Assembly (NCBI GenBank): GCA_029256845.1
Contig: JARIEI010000051.1
Coordinates: 1 to 64,000, forward strand
Origin: Ruminococcus sp.
Lineage (GTDB): Bacteria > Bacillota > Clostridia > Lachnospirales > Lachnospiraceae
Direction: 5' to 3'
DNA: 64,000 nt
Below are positions 28,804 to 38,359 of the stretch, piece by piece; within the stretch, counting starts at the first letter, position 1; each line of letters starts with the position of its first letter. The notes under the pieces are model-generated. The model worked only from the letters and a program-made list of their open reading frames with translations, did no database searches and was not told the origin of the DNA. The position numbers and the translations under genes were made by a program.

Positions 28804-28819
28804 ACTTATTATAATAAGT
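28804..28819 (-). promoter_or_regulatory. Palindrome over the spoVG promoter
   Basis: Perfect 16-bp palindrome ACTTATTATAATAAGT containing TATAAT (28808-28813 on the minus strand). A weak -35 (TTATAA) is 17 bp upstream. An operator overlapping the -10 element is possible, but AT-rich palindromes also occur by chance. Confidence 0.4.
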
Positions 28820-28830
28820 AAGTACCTTTG

Positions 28831-29949
28831 TTATAATGGATATCGTTCATTTCTTTCAACCACAATCTTGATTCCATTTTCCCCAACGTGCTTGGTATTC
28901 GCTCGTAATGTATCGTGACTTTCAACAATGCAATTTTCTATGTATGTATTATCACCAAGATAAACATCATTTAATATGACAGAATTCTTGATTACACAAT
29001 TATTTCCTACAAAAACCTTTTTAAATACCACCGAATTCTCTACCGTTCCATTTATAATACTTCCACTACCTATAAGGCTATTCTTTACAACAGCTCCCGG
29101 ATTATACTTTGCTGGTGGAAGATCACTTACTTTAGAATAAATGGCTGGAAGTTCTTTAAAGAAATATTTGCGCACTTCTGGTTTTAGAAAATCCATATTA
29201 GTTTTATAATAAGCATCCACTGTTGAAATATTACTCCAATAATTATTGATCTTATAACCATAGATCTTCTTTAGATTTTTATAGCGAATTAAAATATCTG
29301 TAACAAAATCATGTCTTTCTTCTTCTGCACAATGTTCCACCATATCAATCAATTGTCTTCTTCTAAGTACATATATTCCTGCGGAAACCACCTGTGATTT
29401 TGCTACCATTGGTTTTTCTTCAAACTCTAAAATCCTAGCAGACTCGTCCATACGTATTGTTCCAAAGCGAGTAGCATCTTCTTCTTCACCTAATTCTTTA
29501 CAGACAACAGTAATATCTGCTTTTTTTGCAATGTGATACTCCAACACTTTATTGTAATCGAGCTTGTACACTGCGTCTCCAGAAGTAATAATCACATATG
29601 GTTCGTGACATTTTTTTAGAAAATCAAGATTCTGATAAATTGCATCTGCTGTTCCTCGATACCAACAATCATTGTCTGCTGTGATTGTCGGTGTAAATAC
29701 ATACATTCCCCCTTGCTTTCTTCCAAAATCCCACCATTTTGATGAATTGAGATGTTCATGCAAGGATCTTGCATTATACTGTGTCAATACAGCTACTTTT
29801 TGTATTCGTGAATTCGTCATATTGCTCAGTGCAAAATCAATTGCTCGATAACTTCCTGCAATTGGCATCGCTGCCACAGCTCGTCTGGCCGTTAGTTCTT
29901 TCATTTTTCTGTTATTGCCACCTGCAAGAATAATCCCTACTGCTCTCAT
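28831..29949 (-). CDS. glgD: GlgD subunit of ADP-glucose pyrophosphorylase
   Basis: A 372-residue nucleotidyltransferase-like subunit that pairs with GlgC to make ADP-glucose for glycogen. The N-terminal domain reads [18 protein letters not shown], in place of the catalytic GGxGxRL loop with its Arg and Lys, which is usual for GlgD and implies a regulatory or modulating subunit. The C-terminal part is a left-handed beta-helix (repeats such as [16 protein letters not shown]). Its ATG overlaps the glgC stop codon (ATGA). The genes for glycogen synthase and branching enzyme are not in the window. Confidence 0.94.
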   Translation of the reverse strand: MRAVGIILAGGNNRKMKELTARRAVAAMPIAGSYRAIDFALSNMTNSRIQKVAVLTQYNARSLHEHLNSSKWWDFGRKQGGMYVFTPTITADNDCWYRGTADAIYQNLDFLKKCHEPYVIITSGDAVYKLDYNKVLEYHIAKKADITVVCKELGEEEDATRFGTIRMDESARILEFEEKPMVAKSQVVSAGIYVLRRRQLIDMVEHCAEEERHDFVTDILIRYKNLKKIYGYKINNYWSNISTVDAYYKTNMDFLKPEVRKYFFKELPAIYSKVSDLPPAKYNPGAVVKNSLIGSGSIINGTVENSVVFKKVFVGNNCVIKNSVILNDVYLGDNTYIENCIVESHDTLRANTKHVGENGIKIVVERNERYPL

Positions 29950-31220
29950 ACTCGTTCACCTACCTTTATTAATGTTTCTCCACTTTCTAAACGTCCATCC
30001 ACATAATCGTCTCTAGTCGTTTCTCCACTGATTGCAGTGTTCTTCCCTATCGTCACACCAGATGGTATCATTGATTTTTCTCCAATTGTTGCCAATCCAC
30101 CAGAATAAATGTTCGGCTTCTTTTTATTTGGAACTTCATCGCCTATTCCAATTGTAACACCATCACCAATAACGGTTCCTTCCGCAATAATTGCTTTGTC
30201 AATTACACAATTGTTACCCACAACTACATCTCGCATAAGGATAGAATCTTTTATCACACTGCCTGTTCCAACAGCAACTCCTCCACCTAATACTGAACTA
30301 TGTACTTCACCACAAATTTCTGTTCCGTTTCCAATAATGCATTTATCAACAACAGCATCTGCTGCAATATATTGTGGTGGAAGATTGGAGCTATTTGTAT
30401 AGATTTTCCAAAATTCTTCATAAAGATTGAACTCTGGAATAATATCGATCAGTTCCATATTCGCTTCCCAATAAGAGCTCAAAGTTCCAACATCTTTCCA
30501 ATATCCATTATATTCGTATGCAAATAAACGTTTTCCATTCTCATGGCAATAAGGAATCACGTGTTTTCCAAAATCACAATTTGGTTGACAGGACAATCGA
30601 ATCAGCGCATCTTTAAGAACTGGCCAGCTAAAAATATAAATACCCATAGAAGCTAGATTGCTGCTTGGTTGTTCTGGTTTCTCCTCGAATTTCTGAATCC
30701 GATCTTCATCGTCTGTGACTACAATTCCGAAACGACTTGCTTCTTCCATTGGAACTGGCATCGTCGCAATTGTAACATCTGCTTTATTCGCTTTATGAAA
30801 ATCCAGCATGATTTGATAATCCATTTTGTAAATATGGTCTCCTGACAATATCAAAACATAATCAGGATTGTAAGTATCTATATAGTCCAAATTCTGATAG
30901 ATTGCATTTGCTGTTCCCGTATACCATTCACTACTTGCACTCTTTTCATAAGGCGGAAGAATTGTAACTCCTCCGACATTTCGATCTAAGTCCCACGGAA
31001 TTCCTATTCCGATATGTGTATTAAGTCTAAGTGGCTGATACTGTGTCAAAACACCTACTGTATCAACTCCAGAATTAATACAGTTACTCAAAGGAAAATC
31101 AATAATACGATATTTCCCTCCAAAAGCTACTGCTGGTTTTGCAACTTTCGACGTCAACACTCCTAACCGACTACCTTGTCCTCCTGCAAGTAACATCGCA
31201 ATCATTTCTTTCTTAATCAT
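29946..31220 (-). CDS. glgC: Glucose-1-phosphate adenylyltransferase, catalytic subunit
   Basis: Makes ADP-glucose from ATP and glucose-1-phosphate. The 424-residue protein has the catalytic loop [13 protein letters not shown] (about residues 11-23), the sugar-binding IFEEKPEQP-like block ([11 protein letters not shown]), and a C-terminal beta-helix domain with hexapeptide repeats ([13 protein letters not shown]). Coupled to glgD. The upstream region carries a TATAAT and an inverted repeat CATAG-TTTC-CTATG (31259-31272), which could be part of its control. Confidence 0.95.
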   Translation of the reverse strand: MIKKEMIAMLLAGGQGSRLGVLTSKVAKPAVAFGGKYRIIDFPLSNCINSGVDTVGVLTQYQPLRLNTHIGIGIPWDLDRNVGGVTILPPYEKSASSEWYTGTANAIYQNLDYIDTYNPDYVLILSGDHIYKMDYQIMLDFHKANKADVTIATMPVPMEEASRFGIVVTDDEDRIQKFEEKPEQPSSNLASMGIYIFSWPVLKDALIRLSCQPNCDFGKHVIPYCHENGKRLFAYEYNGYWKDVGTLSSYWEANMELIDIIPEFNLYEEFWKIYTNSSNLPPQYIAADAVVDKCIIGNGTEICGEVHSSVLGGGVAVGTGSVIKDSILMRDVVVGNNCVIDKAIIAEGTVIGDGVTIGIGDEVPNKKKPNIYSGGLATIGEKSMIPSGVTIGKNTAISGETTRDDYVDGRLESGETLIKVGERV

Positions 31221-31258
31221 GTCGTCACCTCACTCCTAGTTAATTAAAAATATTATAG

Positions 31259-31337
31259 CATAGTTTCCTATGTTGTGCACATTTTTTACAATTATTTCAT
31301 GCAACTTTTGTACTTTTTGTTAATATTATACAAAAAG
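31259..31337. promoter_or_regulatory. Divergent glgC/murC control region
   Basis: This gap (31221-31432) holds a short dyad CATAG-TTTC-CTATG (31259-31272) next to a minus-strand TATAAT for glgC. A longer dyad has arms CTTTTTGT (31313-31320) and ACAAAAAG (31330-31337) with a 9-bp spacer. A plus-strand TATAAT near 31366 probably belongs to murC. No RNA gene is seen. Confidence 0.4.
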
Positions 31338-31432
31338 AATAACTTTTATTTTTTTCCATATATAGTATAATATAAAAAGGAACTTAAATTTATGACTGAT
31401 TTCCAAAATAATATTTTAGGAAGGTATATTTT

Positions 31433-32809
31433 ATGTATAAAATAGATTTTAATCAACCAATTCACATTCACTTTATTGGCATTGGCGGAATAAGCATGAG
31501 TGGGCTTGCCCAGATTCTTATAAATGAAGGTTTTACCATTTCTGGTTCTGATGCGAGGAGAACCCCCCTTACAGAACAGCTAGAAGCATCTGGCGCAAAG
31601 ATTTTCTATGGGCAAAAGGCTTCAAATATTTCTGACTACATCGATTGTGTAATCTATACCGCTGCCATTAATAAAACCAACGAAGAATTAATGGAAGCTG
31701 TTGCGAAAAAAATTCCAATGCTTACCCGCGCTGAATTACTAGGGCAGATTATGAAAAATTATGACAATGCAATTGCCGTTTCTGGTACTCACGGAAAAAC
31801 GACTACCACTTCTATGATTTCTCATGTATTACTTGAAGGGGAACTAGATCCAACCATTTCCGTAGGTGGAATCTTAAAAGCTATCGGTGGAAATATTCGT
31901 GTAGGAAACTCTGAAACATTCATTACTGAAGCTTGCGAATACACCAACAGCTTCTTATCTTTTTTCCCTAAAATCAGTGTAATTTTAAATATTGAAGAAG
32001 ACCATCTTGATTTTTTCAAAGACATCGAAGATATTCGTCATTCGTTTCATCAATTTGCAGAACTTCTTCCAAAAGATGGTACTTTAATTATCAACTCAGA
32101 TATTCAACATTACGAAGACATTTGTACGAACTTATCATGCAAAGTTATTACTTATGGTTCTTCTCCAAATGCTGATTATCATGCTCAAAATATTTCTTAT
32201 AACGAAAAAGGATTGGTTTCTTTTGATTTGATAAAACACGGCACATTTATAGATCGCATTGTTCTTTCTGTAACAGGTGAACATAATGTTTCTAATGCAC
32301 TTGCCTCTATTGCTGTTTCTGAGCTTTTAGATCTTCATATGGACACTATCAAAAGAGGGTTGTTGTCTTTCACTGGTACTGATCGCCGTTTTGAGTACAA
32401 AGGGGACTTCGATGGCGTTACTATTGTTGACGATTATGCGCATCATCCAACAGAAATCAAAGCGACTTTAAAAGCAGCAAAGCATTATCCTCACAGGAGT
32501 GTTTGGTGTGTATTTCAACCACATACTTATACACGAACCAAGGCCTTTTTTCATGAATTTGCAGAAGCACTTTCCCATGCAGATCATGTAGTCCTTGCGG
32601 ATATTTTTGCTGCTCGTGAAACAGAAACACTTGGTATGACTTCTGAGGGGCTTGCGCAAGAAATCAAAAAATTAGGTACTGACTCCTACTATCTCCCTGA
32701 TTTTTCATCTATTGAAGCCTTTTTAAAAGAGCACTGCAAGTCTGGAGATCTTCTAATCACTATGGGTGCTGGAGATGTAGTAAACATCGGAGAAGATCTT
32801 TTAAAATAA
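31433..32809 (+). CDS. murC: UDP-N-acetylmuramate-L-alanine ligase
   Basis: ATP-dependent ligase adding L-alanine to UDP-MurNAc in peptidoglycan synthesis; 458 residues. Nucleotide-sugar binding begins HFIGIGGISMSGLA (about residues 11-24), the ATP P-loop is SGTHGKTTTTSM (about 118-129), and the central and C-terminal blocks include VDDYAHHPTEI (about 325) and the FQPHTYTRT ligase motif. All catalytic elements are intact. First gene of a plus-strand run murC-dnaD-dnaI-prs with short spacers and one terminator at the end. Confidence 0.97.
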   Translation: MYKIDFNQPIHIHFIGIGGISMSGLAQILINEGFTISGSDARRTPLTEQLEASGAKIFYGQKASNISDYIDCVIYTAAINKTNEELMEAVAKKIPMLTRAELLGQIMKNYDNAIAVSGTHGKTTTTSMISHVLLEGELDPTISVGGILKAIGGNIRVGNSETFITEACEYTNSFLSFFPKISVILNIEEDHLDFFKDIEDIRHSFHQFAELLPKDGTLIINSDIQHYEDICTNLSCKVITYGSSPNADYHAQNISYNEKGLVSFDLIKHGTFIDRIVLSVTGEHNVSNALASIAVSELLDLHMDTIKRGLLSFTGTDRRFEYKGDFDGVTIVDDYAHHPTEIKATLKAAKHYPHRSVWCVFQPHTYTRTKAFFHEFAEALSHADHVVLADIFAARETETLGMTSEGLAQEIKKLGTDSYYLPDFSSIEAFLKEHCKSGDLLITMGAGDVVNIGEDLLK

Positions 32810-32858
32810 ACTTGTTTTCTGTTTGAAATCCACTTTATTTAGAATTATGGAGAAGATT

Positions 32859-33896
32859 ATGAATACCTTAAAAATTAGTAGTACTTTTCATACAGATGCT
32901 ACTTTGATCACCAATGATTTCATAGATCACCATATGATTCAAGCCAATGGTGAATTCGTCAAAGTTTATCTGTTTCTTCTTAGGCATCAGAATGACGCTT
33001 CTTTTCACCTAACCGTCTCTAACATAGCTGATTGCTTAAACAATACAGAAAATGATATATTAAGAGCCTTCAGATACTGGGAATCTGAAGGACTTTTAAC
33101 GCTTACTAAAGATTCTTCCAATATCATTCAGGCAATTGAATTAACTCCTTTTCATACAAAAACTGTTTCTGATAAACGTAAAGTTTCTTCTGTAAAAAAT
33201 CCAGAATTTTCATCAGAAAAGTCTCTTGAAAAGAAACAGCCCCCTCATTCTGCAAATTCAAAAAAGGAACTTAAATCCGTTCTTTTTATTGCGGAACAAT
33301 ACTTAAATAAAACGTTAACTTTAACAGATATTGAATCTATTACGTATTTTTACGAACATCTTCATATGTCCGTTGATCTCATTGAATATTTAATTGAATC
33401 CTGTGTAGAAGCAGGACACAAAAGTATACACTATATCCAAAAAGTAGCATTATCTTGGGCTGAAAGCGGAATCACTACAAAGGAACAGGCTCGCAAGCAA
33501 TCCTCTATTTACCATAAAAATTGCTATACTGTGTTAAAAGCCTTCGGAATTAAAAACAGAGGTCCTGCTCTTAGCGAACTTGCTTTTATTGAAAAGTGGA
33601 CAGAAGAATGGGGATTTTCACTTGATATTATTGTAGAAGCATGTAACCGAACAATTACTGCTACTCATCAACCAAGTTTTGAATATACCGATACCATTTT
33701 ATCAAAATGGCATGCAAAACAGGTCCATCATTTAAAGGATATTCAACCTTTAGATGCTGCTTATCAAAAACAAAAATCTATACCACCTGTTTCTGCAACT
33801 ACCACTCCAAAAGTATCTACCAAAAATCATAATAACTTTAAACGTCGTTCCTACGACATGGATGCTTTGGAGAAGCAACTATTAAATCGTAATTAG
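32859..33896 (+). CDS. DnaD-domain replication protein
   Basis: A 345-residue protein with two DnaB_2/DnaD-type domains (roughly residues 140-215 and 225-290; the latter includes FIEKWTEEWGFSLDIIVEACN). DnaD proteins remodel DNA and help load the helicase at origin or restart sites in Firmicutes. The N-terminal third contains a winged-helix-like region. I start at the ATG at 32859 with GGAG six bases upstream; the frame extends back only to a TTG without an SD. The next gene encodes the helicase loader-type ATPase, matching the known dnaD/dnaI partnership. Confidence 0.9.
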   Translation: MNTLKISSTFHTDATLITNDFIDHHMIQANGEFVKVYLFLLRHQNDASFHLTVSNIADCLNNTENDILRAFRYWESEGLLTLTKDSSNIIQAIELTPFHTKTVSDKRKVSSVKNPEFSSEKSLEKKQPPHSANSKKELKSVLFIAEQYLNKTLTLTDIESITYFYEHLHMSVDLIEYLIESCVEAGHKSIHYIQKVALSWAESGITTKEQARKQSSIYHKNCYTVLKAFGIKNRGPALSELAFIEKWTEEWGFSLDIIVEACNRTITATHQPSFEYTDTILSKWHAKQVHHLKDIQPLDAAYQKQKSIPPVSATTTPKVSTKNHNNFKRRSYDMDALEKQLLNRN

Positions 33897-33909
33897 AAAG
33901 GAGTCATCC

Positions 33910-34899
33910 GTGGGATTAAAAACAGCACAATATCAAGCAATCATGCGAGAATACGAAAAACAACAAATGAAAAATCACGACATCTTAAACTCCCATTATA
34001 AGAAGGTTTATGAAACCATTCCAGAATATCGTAGTTTAGATGAATCCATTTCCTCTTTGTCTGTAGAACATGGAAAGAGACTACTAGAAGGGGATAAAAC
34101 TGCTGTAGACAATCTTAAAAACAAACTTGCATTTATTCGACAGCGTAAAGAAGAACTATTGACAGAAGCAGGATTCCCGTCTGATTATTTAGAACCAATC
34201 TACTTATGTAAAGATTGCCATGATACCGGTTATATCGAAAACGAAAAATGTCATTGTTTCAAACAAGCAATTATCGATTTACTTTATGAGCAATCCAACC
34301 TCAAGGGAATTTTAGAAGAAGAAAATTTTTCACACTTCTCCTTCGATTTCTATTCTTCAAATTTTGTTGATCCAAAATCTGGTCTTACTGCGAAAGAATC
34401 TGCAAAAAATGCCTACAATATTGCCAAGGAATTTGTAGCTGATTTTGATAAGAAATTCCAAAACTTATTTCTTTTAGGAGATGTTGGGGTTGGTAAAACT
34501 TTTCTTACAAACTGTATTGCAAAAGAATTGATCGATCAAGGTTTTTCTGTTTTGTATATGTCTGCTTCTGGTTTTTTTTCTGCCCTCGCAGACAAAGCAT
34601 TTGGGAAAGATGATATTGATGCAGACAATATCTACGACTTAATTCACACTTGTGACCTTTTGATTATTGATGATCTTGGGACCGAATATACAAACACATT
34701 TGTTTCCTCTCAATTTTTTACTTGCATTAATGAACGTCTTTTAGCAAAACGTTCTACTATCATTTCTACAAATCTTTCCCTTGATTCCTTAGCCGATTTG
34801 TACACGGAACGATCTTTTTCCCGAATTACAAGTAACTATACTATGATTCGTTTATTTGGAGATGATATACGACTTGCAATGAAATTAAAAAAACGCTAG
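33910..34899 (+). CDS. DnaC/DnaI-type helicase loader ATPase
   Basis: A 329-residue AAA+ ATPase that would load the replicative helicase. It starts at GTG (33910) with AAAGGAG upstream. A zinc-finger-like cluster CKDCHDTG...KCHCF (about residues 98-118) precedes the ATPase core, as in Bacillus DnaI. Walker A is GDVGVGKTFL (about 190), Walker B LLIIDDLGTE (about 252), and an arginine-finger region ends ERSFSRIT. Directly follows the DnaD-domain gene. Confidence 0.93.
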   Translation: MGLKTAQYQAIMREYEKQQMKNHDILNSHYKKVYETIPEYRSLDESISSLSVEHGKRLLEGDKTAVDNLKNKLAFIRQRKEELLTEAGFPSDYLEPIYLCKDCHDTGYIENEKCHCFKQAIIDLLYEQSNLKGILEEENFSHFSFDFYSSNFVDPKSGLTAKESAKNAYNIAKEFVADFDKKFQNLFLLGDVGVGKTFLTNCIAKELIDQGFSVLYMSASGFFSALADKAFGKDDIDADNIYDLIHTCDLLIIDDLGTEYTNTFVSSQFFTCINERLLAKRSTIISTNLSLDSLADLYTERSFSRITSNYTMIRLFGDDIRLAMKLKKR

Positions 34900-34974
34900 C
34901 ATTTCATTGGAAAAACCAGTATAATAAATCAAGGTTATAGTAATAATGAATAATGAAATTTTAGGAGGATACAA

Positions 34975-36159
34975 ATGTTGCATCGAACAGAAAGAACGTT
35001 AGAAAATATTCCTGTTGGTTCTTTAGGTCTTATTCCAATCTGGGGCAGTGAAGAACTCGGAACAAAAGTAAATGATTATCTTGTAAAGTGGCGTAAAGAA
35101 AGTGCACTAGAATACAAAGATGATATTGCTTTTGAAGGATATGAAAAAGATACTTATATTGTTAACACAAAAGTTCCAAGATTTGGTTCTGGAGAAGCAA
35201 AAGGTATTGTTGAAGAATCTGTCCGTGGAAAGGATCTCTATCTTCTTGTTGATGTTCTAAACTATAATAAGACGTACACTTTATCTGGACACACCAATCA
35301 TATGTCTCCCGATGACCATTTCCAAAATCTAAAACGTATCATCGCAGCTGTAGGGGGAAAAGCACGCCGTATTAATGTAATTATGCCTTTCCTATATGAA
35401 AGTCGTCAGCACAAACGTAGTGGTCGTGAATCTTTAGACTGTGCACTTGCACTTCAAGAGCTGGTACGTATGGGAGTAGATAACATTCTTACTTTTGACG
35501 CGCATGATGCTCGTGTTCAAAATGCGATCCCTCTTAGTGGTTTCGAAACAGTTCCACCTGTTTATCAATTTGTAAAAGGTCTTTTACGTAATTATAAAGA
35601 TCTTACCATTGATAGTGACCATATGATGATCATCAGTCCAGATGAAGGCGCAACGCACCGTGCAATTTATCTTGCAAATGTTCTTGGACTTGATATGGGT
35701 ATGTTTTACAAACGCCGTGATTATACAAAGATTGTAGACGGACGCAACCCAATCGTTGCACACGAATTTTTAGGTAGCTCTGTTGAAGGAAAAGACGTTA
35801 TTATTATTGACGATATGATTTCATCTGGAGATAGCATTTTAGATGTAGCTAGACAGTTGAAGAAACGGAAAGCAAATCGTATTTTTGCTGCTGCTACCTT
35901 TGGCCTATTTACAAATGGTATGGAAATCTTTGACCAAGCATATGAAGAAGGGCTGATTACTGGTATTCTTACAACTAATCTCATTTATCAGACTCCAAAT
36001 CTTCTTTCAAAACCATACTATATCAACTGTGATATGAGTAAATATATTGCACTTTTGATTGATACTTTGAACCATGATGGTTCTATTAGTACATTGTTAA
36101 ATCCAAACGAAAGAATTCAACATGTACTTCAGAAATACAAAAACGGAGAAGAAATTTAA
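34975..36159 (+). CDS. prs: Divergent ribose-phosphate pyrophosphokinase
   Basis: Makes PRPP from ribose-5-phosphate and ATP for nucleotide, histidine and tryptophan synthesis. At 394 residues it is about 80 longer than canonical Prs (about 315) but keeps the fold: the ATP-binding region YESRQHKRSGRESL, TFDAHDARVQ with the metal-binding His, and the PRPP loop VIIIDDMISSGDSIL (about residue 277), where usual Prs has DDMIDTAGT. Such long forms occur in Clostridia. The ATG has AGGAGG upstream. Last gene before a terminator. Confidence 0.9.
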   Translation: MLHRTERTLENIPVGSLGLIPIWGSEELGTKVNDYLVKWRKESALEYKDDIAFEGYEKDTYIVNTKVPRFGSGEAKGIVEESVRGKDLYLLVDVLNYNKTYTLSGHTNHMSPDDHFQNLKRIIAAVGGKARRINVIMPFLYESRQHKRSGRESLDCALALQELVRMGVDNILTFDAHDARVQNAIPLSGFETVPPVYQFVKGLLRNYKDLTIDSDHMMIISPDEGATHRAIYLANVLGLDMGMFYKRRDYTKIVDGRNPIVAHEFLGSSVEGKDVIIIDDMISSGDSILDVARQLKKRKANRIFAAATFGLFTNGMEIFDQAYEEGLITGILTTNLIYQTPNLLSKPYYINCDMSKYIALLIDTLNHDGSISTLLNPNERIQHVLQKYKNGEEI

Positions 36160-36169
36160 TTTCGCTATT

Positions 36170-36196
36170 AAAAAAAGCCCTTTTGGGGCTTTTTTT
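36170..36196 (+). terminator. Terminator of murC-prs run
   Basis: AAAAAAGCCC, loop TTTT, GGGGCTTTTTTT; usable in both directions, so it also faces the convergent hppA gene. Confidence 0.92.
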
Positions 36197-36211
36197 AATA
36201 TATGTATTTCT

Positions 36212-38194
36212 CTATAAAATACCACCTATCTGAATAAAAAGTGGCGCAAATACAAGAGACACAATGGTCATTAGTTTAATTAAAATATTAATTGATGGTC
36301 CTGAAGTATCTTTAAATGGATCTCCAACCGTATCTCCAACAACAGAAGCTTTATGAGCTTCACTTCCTTTTCCACCATAAACTCCACCTTCGATATATTT
36401 TTTTGCATTATCCCAGGCTCCTCCTGCATTTGACATAAAAATCGCCATCAACACGCCTGTCACCAACGCACCAGCAAGAAGACCTCCCAAGGCTTCTGCT
36501 CCAAGGAGGATTCCTACGATTACTGGAACTACTACAGCCATAGCTCCAGGAATCAGCATTTCTCGTAAAGCTGCTTTTGTTGAAATAGAAACACAAGACT
36601 TATAATCTGGTTTTTGAGTTCCTTCCATAATCCCTGGATTCTCTCTAAATTGTCTTCTTACTTCCTCAATCATCTTATAGGCCGCTTTAGAAACCGAATC
36701 CATTGTAAGGGATGAAAATAAAAAGGTTAACATTCCCCCAAGAAATAATCCAATAATCACATGATAATCTAAAAGATTGATCGCTGTCATTTTTGCTGCT
36801 TCTGCATAGGAAACAAAAAGTGCTAGTGATGTAAGTGCTGCCGATCCGATTGCAAATCCTTTTCCCATTGCTGCTGTTGTATTTCCAACCGCATCTAATT
36901 TGTCTGTGATTTCACGAACCGATTCATCTAACCCAGACATCTCTGCAATTCCTCCTGCGTTGTCTGCTATTGGACCATAAGCATCTACTGCAACGGTAAT
37001 TCCTGTTGTAGAAAGCATTCCCACAGCTGCAAGTGCAATACCATATAATCCACTCATTTTGTAGGAAAGAAAGACCCCTGCGCAAATCAAGATTAGTGGC
37101 ATCGCTGTTGACTGCATTCCCACTGCAATTCCACTAATTATTGTAGTCGCTGCACCAGTATTGGACTGCTCTCCAATCCGCTTTACTGGTTTAAACTCTT
37201 CTGAAGTATAATATTCTGTAACATGCCCAATCATAACTCCAACAATAAGTCCTGTAATAACGGCTCCTGCAGCTAGGAAATCATGAAATAAAACTTTACT
37301 TAATGCAAGTGATGATAAAATTACAAGCATAGATGCCACATAACTTCCCTTTGTTAAAGCCTTTTGTGGACTTGCATGTTCCTTTCCTTTTACAAAAAAT
37401 GTACCAATGATCGATGCAACAAGTCCACTTGCTGCTATAAATAACGGAAACATAACTCCTGCTGAAGATGATACCAAGGCACCTAGTGTTAAAGCTGAAA
37501 CAAGAGATCCGACATAAGATTCAAAAAGATCTGCACCCATTCCGGCCACATCTCCTACGTTATCTCCCACATTGTCTGCAATCACTGCTGGATTTCTTGG
37601 ATCATCTTCTGGAATTCCAGCCTCTACTTTTCCAACCAAATCTGCTCCTACATCCGCAGCTTTTGTGTAGATTCCTCCACCTACACGAGCAAATAAAGCA
37701 ATTGAAGATGCTCCTAGGCTAAACCCAGATAAAATGCTTACATCTTCTGTCAGAAGGTATACTAGACTCACTCCCAATGCACCAAGTCCAGCCACGCACA
37801 TTCCCATTACGGCGCCTCCTGAAAACGCTACAGATAATGCTAGATTCATACCACCCGATTTTGCTGCACTCGCAGTTCTAACATTGGCTTTTGTAGCAAC
37901 ATTCATTCCAAAGTATCCTGCCAGTGTAGAAAAAAGTGCACCAGATATAAAACTAATCGCTGTAATCCAATTAGAAGTTCCAACTCCGATCAAAAGAAAA
38001 AGTGCAACTACAAATAGAATCAAAATCTTATACTCGGACATTAAAAATGCGTTTGCCCCTTCACTAATTGCAGTTGCAATTTCCTTCATTCTTTCATTTC
38101 CAGCATCATGTTTTCGTACTTTTTCAGCCAAGTACAATGCAAATGCAAGGGTTAGTATTCCTATAATAGGAACCAAATACAATACTCTCTCCAT
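36212..38194 (-). CDS. hppA: Membrane-bound K+-dependent pyrophosphatase, probably Na+-pumping
   Basis: Integral membrane enzyme (660 residues, about 16 membrane segments) that couples PPi hydrolysis to cation export. The substrate motif [11 protein letters not shown] and the PPi/Mg loops DNVGDNVGD and [13 protein letters not shown] are intact. The stretch [10 protein letters not shown] (about residue 438) has Ala where K+-independent enzymes have Lys, so activity should need K+. [11 protein letters not shown] (about 220) places the gate Glu as in sodium-pumping enzymes of the Thermotoga type. I start at the ATG at 38194, with GGAGGT upstream. Monocistronic, promoter at 38254-38282. Confidence 0.94.
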   Translation of the reverse strand: MERVLYLVPIIGILTLAFALYLAEKVRKHDAGNERMKEIATAISEGANAFLMSEYKILILFVVALFLLIGVGTSNWITAISFISGALFSTLAGYFGMNVATKANVRTASAAKSGGMNLALSVAFSGGAVMGMCVAGLGALGVSLVYLLTEDVSILSGFSLGASSIALFARVGGGIYTKAADVGADLVGKVEAGIPEDDPRNPAVIADNVGDNVGDVAGMGADLFESYVGSLVSALTLGALVSSSAGVMFPLFIAASGLVASIIGTFFVKGKEHASPQKALTKGSYVASMLVILSSLALSKVLFHDFLAAGAVITGLIVGVMIGHVTEYYTSEEFKPVKRIGEQSNTGAATTIISGIAVGMQSTAMPLILICAGVFLSYKMSGLYGIALAAVGMLSTTGITVAVDAYGPIADNAGGIAEMSGLDESVREITDKLDAVGNTTAAMGKGFAIGSAALTSLALFVSYAEAAKMTAINLLDYHVIIGLFLGGMLTFLFSSLTMDSVSKAAYKMIEEVRRQFRENPGIMEGTQKPDYKSCVSISTKAALREMLIPGAMAVVVPVIVGILLGAEALGGLLAGALVTGVLMAIFMSNAGGAWDNAKKYIEGGVYGGKGSEAHKASVVGDTVGDPFKDTSGPSINILIKLMTIVSLVFAPLFIQIGGIL

Positions 38195-38253
38195 AATAAC
38201 CTCCATGTTAATACTAATACCAAATCCTAAACACACCTCTTGCTACAGTTTTG

Positions 38254-38282
38254 ATTTTAGCAAACATTTCGAAAGTTATCAA
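38254..38282 (-). promoter_or_regulatory. Sigma-A promoter of hppA
   Basis: Minus-strand TTGATA (38277-38282) and TAAAAT (38254-38259) with a 17-bp spacer, about 60 bp before the start. Confidence 0.6.
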
Positions 38283-38359
38283 TCTATTTTTCTAACTATT
38301 TTATTTTTTGTTATTTATTTTCTAATTTATAAAACTTTTTCTGATTACCTAATTTTTTT

